This document shows, piece after piece, positions 4,117-5,592 of a stretch of 5,592 nt of DNA. A program made the position numbers and the translations under genes. Location: contig DLXL01000102.1 in NCBI GenBank assembly GCA_003448025.1, positions 11,978 through 17,569 of the forward strand, given 5' to 3'. The notes beneath the pieces were generated by a model. That model was given only the letters and a program-made list of their open reading frames with translations. It searched no databases and had not been told where the DNA came from. The number at the start of each line of letters is the position of its first letter. The first letter of the stretch is position 1. The stretch is from Saprospirales bacterium (lineage in GTDB: Bacteria; Bacteroidota; Bacteroidia; Chitinophagales; Saprospiraceae).

Positions 4117-5592
4117 TTAACGCAATAAGGTTACCTCCCCGGCTTTGCTCAGAACACTTCCGCAAATCTGCACATCAATCTTATACACGTAAACATCGCT
4201 GGGCGCATCCTCATCGTTCCATCTGCCATCCCAGGGGGTATTGCCTGTGAAAACATTTTGTCCCCAGCGGTTGAATACCCGCAACTCAAAAGACTCGATT
4301 GCCTCGCCAATGGGCCGGAACTGATCGTTGGCTACGTCTCCGTTGGGTGTGAATGCATTGGGGAAATCCGGCGTGCAATCCGGGGGAGTAACCGTAATAC
4401 TCACCGTTGCGCTGGCTGAACAGCCTTGCGCATTGGTTACTACCACTGTATAAACGCCGGATACCGAAGGGGTAGCAATCGGGTTCAAACACGCCGTACA
4501 ACTCAAACCATCGGCAGGCGTCCAAGTGGCACTTCCCTGGCCTGTACCCAGTAATTGTACAGATGCGCCGGCAAGTATGGTGGTATCGGTTGGGGTAACA
4601 CTGATTTCAGGACTGGGCAAAACAATGATCTGCACTGAATCCTGCGCTGTACATCCATCCTGGCTGGCAGTTAATACCAATACCGTACTGCTATCGGCAA
4701 TGAAGAATGGCGTGGCAATGCCGGCATTGGATACCGATGAGGCTGGCGACCACGACAGGTTACCATTACCGCTGGCATCCAGCAGCACTGTGCTTCCGGC
4801 ACATATGCTTTGATCATCCCCGGCATCCAGGTTCAGATCAATCTGATTGATTACTACAGAATCTACACCGATGCCGCAACCAGGTGCGGTTACTGTTACG
4901 GTGTAGGTTCCTGCCGAAAGCGCCGCCAGGGTTTGCGTTGTTGAGCCGTTAGACCAGACGTAATTGGCGTTGCTTATGCCCGGATCAAGCAACACGGGCT
5001 GATTGTTACAAAGTGTTTGGTCGGCGCCCAGATCCACGGGAAGCGGCGGATCTACATCGCGGCGGAAAATGGCATTGTCGAAATTGGGTAATCCAACAAA
5101 AATGCTGCCTTCGGGCATTTTGTAGCCCAACTTTTTCAGTTCCAGAAACGGCGCAGTATTGGGGCATACAATGGTAGACAAATAAACCGTGTCTTCTATA
5201 AAAGAGGCCTGAACGAAATAGATTTTCCCGTCCGGCGCCAATTGCATCTGGCCATTAATCGAACCAAAGCCGGGCAAAGCTCCCACCAATACCTCACTGG
5301 CTGGGATATTCGGACTAGTCAGGTCAACGTACACCACGGAATCATTCTGGTTAACCCCAAAAAGTCTTTTGCTGTTGGGTGAAAACTCCGCATTTACCAG
5401 GGTTACATTCAATTGCAAGGGATTGCTCACCACTCCATTGGAAGGATCAAACTGCAACAGGAGCTGAGCCGTGGAGCTGCCACATGTCACCCATTTCCCA
5501 TCCGGCGAAGCTTTAATCATATTGCCCGTTCCGTTCAGCACGTTGAAAAACTGCGGATTCCCCACCCCGAGGGAGTTCACCGGAAATACCGC
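4117..5592 (-). CDS. T9SS type B cargo protein: propeller-like part, three Ig-like domains, CHU_C sorting domain (N-terminus cut by the right edge)
   Basis: The frame stays open to the window edge, so the visible 491 residues are the C-terminal part of a larger protein; the in-frame GTG at 5580 is internal. Residues 1 to about 180 contain repeats such as ASPDGKWVTC, FSPNSKRLFGV and LAPDGKIYFV, as in WD40-like or lactonase-like propellers, ending in a GLPNF motif. Three Ig-like/PKD-like domains follow at about 185-251, 252-327 and 328-404, with SAGTYTVTV and SGVYTVVV strands and paired cysteines (TLC/PGC, SIC/DGC, LSC/QGC). Residues 405-491 form the gliding-motility-associated C-terminal domain (CHU_C): FPNAFTPNGDVAND, FELRVFNRWGQNVF, WDGRW and VYVYKIDV. 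In Bacteroidota this domain sends proteins out through the T9SS, with anchoring usually depending on SprF/PorP-like partners. The protein is therefore probably exposed on or released from the cell surface; its ligand is unknown. It probably lacks an enzymatic domain in the visible part. Confidence 0.9.
   Translation of the reverse strand, partial: AVFPVNSLGVGNPQFFNVLNGTGNMIKASPDGKWVTCGSSTAQLLLQFDPSNGVVSNPLQLNVTLVNAEFSPNSKRLFGVNQNDSVVYVDLTSPNIPASEVLVGALPGFGSINGQMQLAPDGKIYFVQASFIEDTVYLSTIVCPNTAPFLELKKLGYKMPEGSIFVGLPNFDNAIFRRDVDPPLPVDLGADQTLCNNQPVLLDPGISNANYVWSNGSTTQTLAALSAGTYTVTVTAPGCGIGVDSVVINQIDLNLDAGDDQSICAGSTVLLDASGNGNLSWSPASSVSNAGIATPFFIADSSTVLVLTASQDGCTAQDSVQIIVLPSPEISVTPTDTTILAGASVQLLGTGQGSATWTPADGLSCTACLNPIATPSVSGVYTVVVTNAQGCSASATVSITVTPPDCTPDFPNAFTPNGDVANDQFRPIGEAIESFELRVFNRWGQNVFTGNTPWDGRWNDEDAPSDVYVYKIDVQICGSVLSKAGEVTLLR

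Noticed and set aside
5578..5580. GTG as the start of the T9SS cargo gene
   Set aside because: The frame continues open upstream to the window edge (residues AVFP) and no signal peptide follows the GTG, so the true start is outside the window.

Overview
The window looks like a chromosomal segment from a member of the Bacteroidota, possibly a Saprospiria or Chitinophagia relative (inference). The clearest sign is a secreted protein ending in a type IX secretion system (T9SS) type B sorting domain (CHU_C), a signature of this phylum. Supporting signs are promoter-like TAnnTTTG boxes, no strong Shine-Dalgarno sequences, and a Crp/Fnr regulator and a thioredoxin-fold protein of styles common in the phylum. 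Base composition is near 50% GC by eye and changes little along the window.

Layout, left to right. (1) Positions 1-253, minus strand: the first 84 codons of a YceI-family periplasmic protein, cut by the left edge. (2) Positions 254-361: a compact regulatory gap with an FNR-box-like palindrome, a candidate promoter and a second inverted repeat. (3) Positions 362-937, minus strand: a Crp/Fnr-family regulator that may control the YceI gene. (4) Positions 938-1254: a divergent non-coding gap. (5) Positions 1255-2472, plus strand: an exported protein with a C-terminal TlpA/ResA-like thioredoxin domain (CYPC) behind a large N-terminal domain that may be LolA-like. (6) Positions 2473-2912: a 440-base gap with a strong GC-rich hairpin, a second inverted repeat and two promoter-like boxes. 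(7) Positions 2913-4019, plus strand: a membrane fatty-acid desaturase with all three histidine boxes. (8) Positions 4041-4105: a long hairpin serving as terminator for both converging genes. (9) Positions 4117-5592, minus strand: the C-terminal 491 residues of a T9SS cargo protein (propeller-like part, three Ig-like domains, CHU_C domain), cut by the right edge.

The genes do not form one operon or an evident multi-gene system. The only pair with a plausible regulatory link is the Crp/Fnr regulator and the YceI gene. The common theme is the cell envelope: two exported periplasmic-type proteins, a membrane lipid enzyme and a surface or secreted protein. I see no mobile element, CRISPR array, tRNA or rRNA, and no convincing sign of a new defence or biosynthetic system. 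The points most worth a second look are the FNR-like operator, the two-domain thioredoxin protein and the structured 440-base gap.
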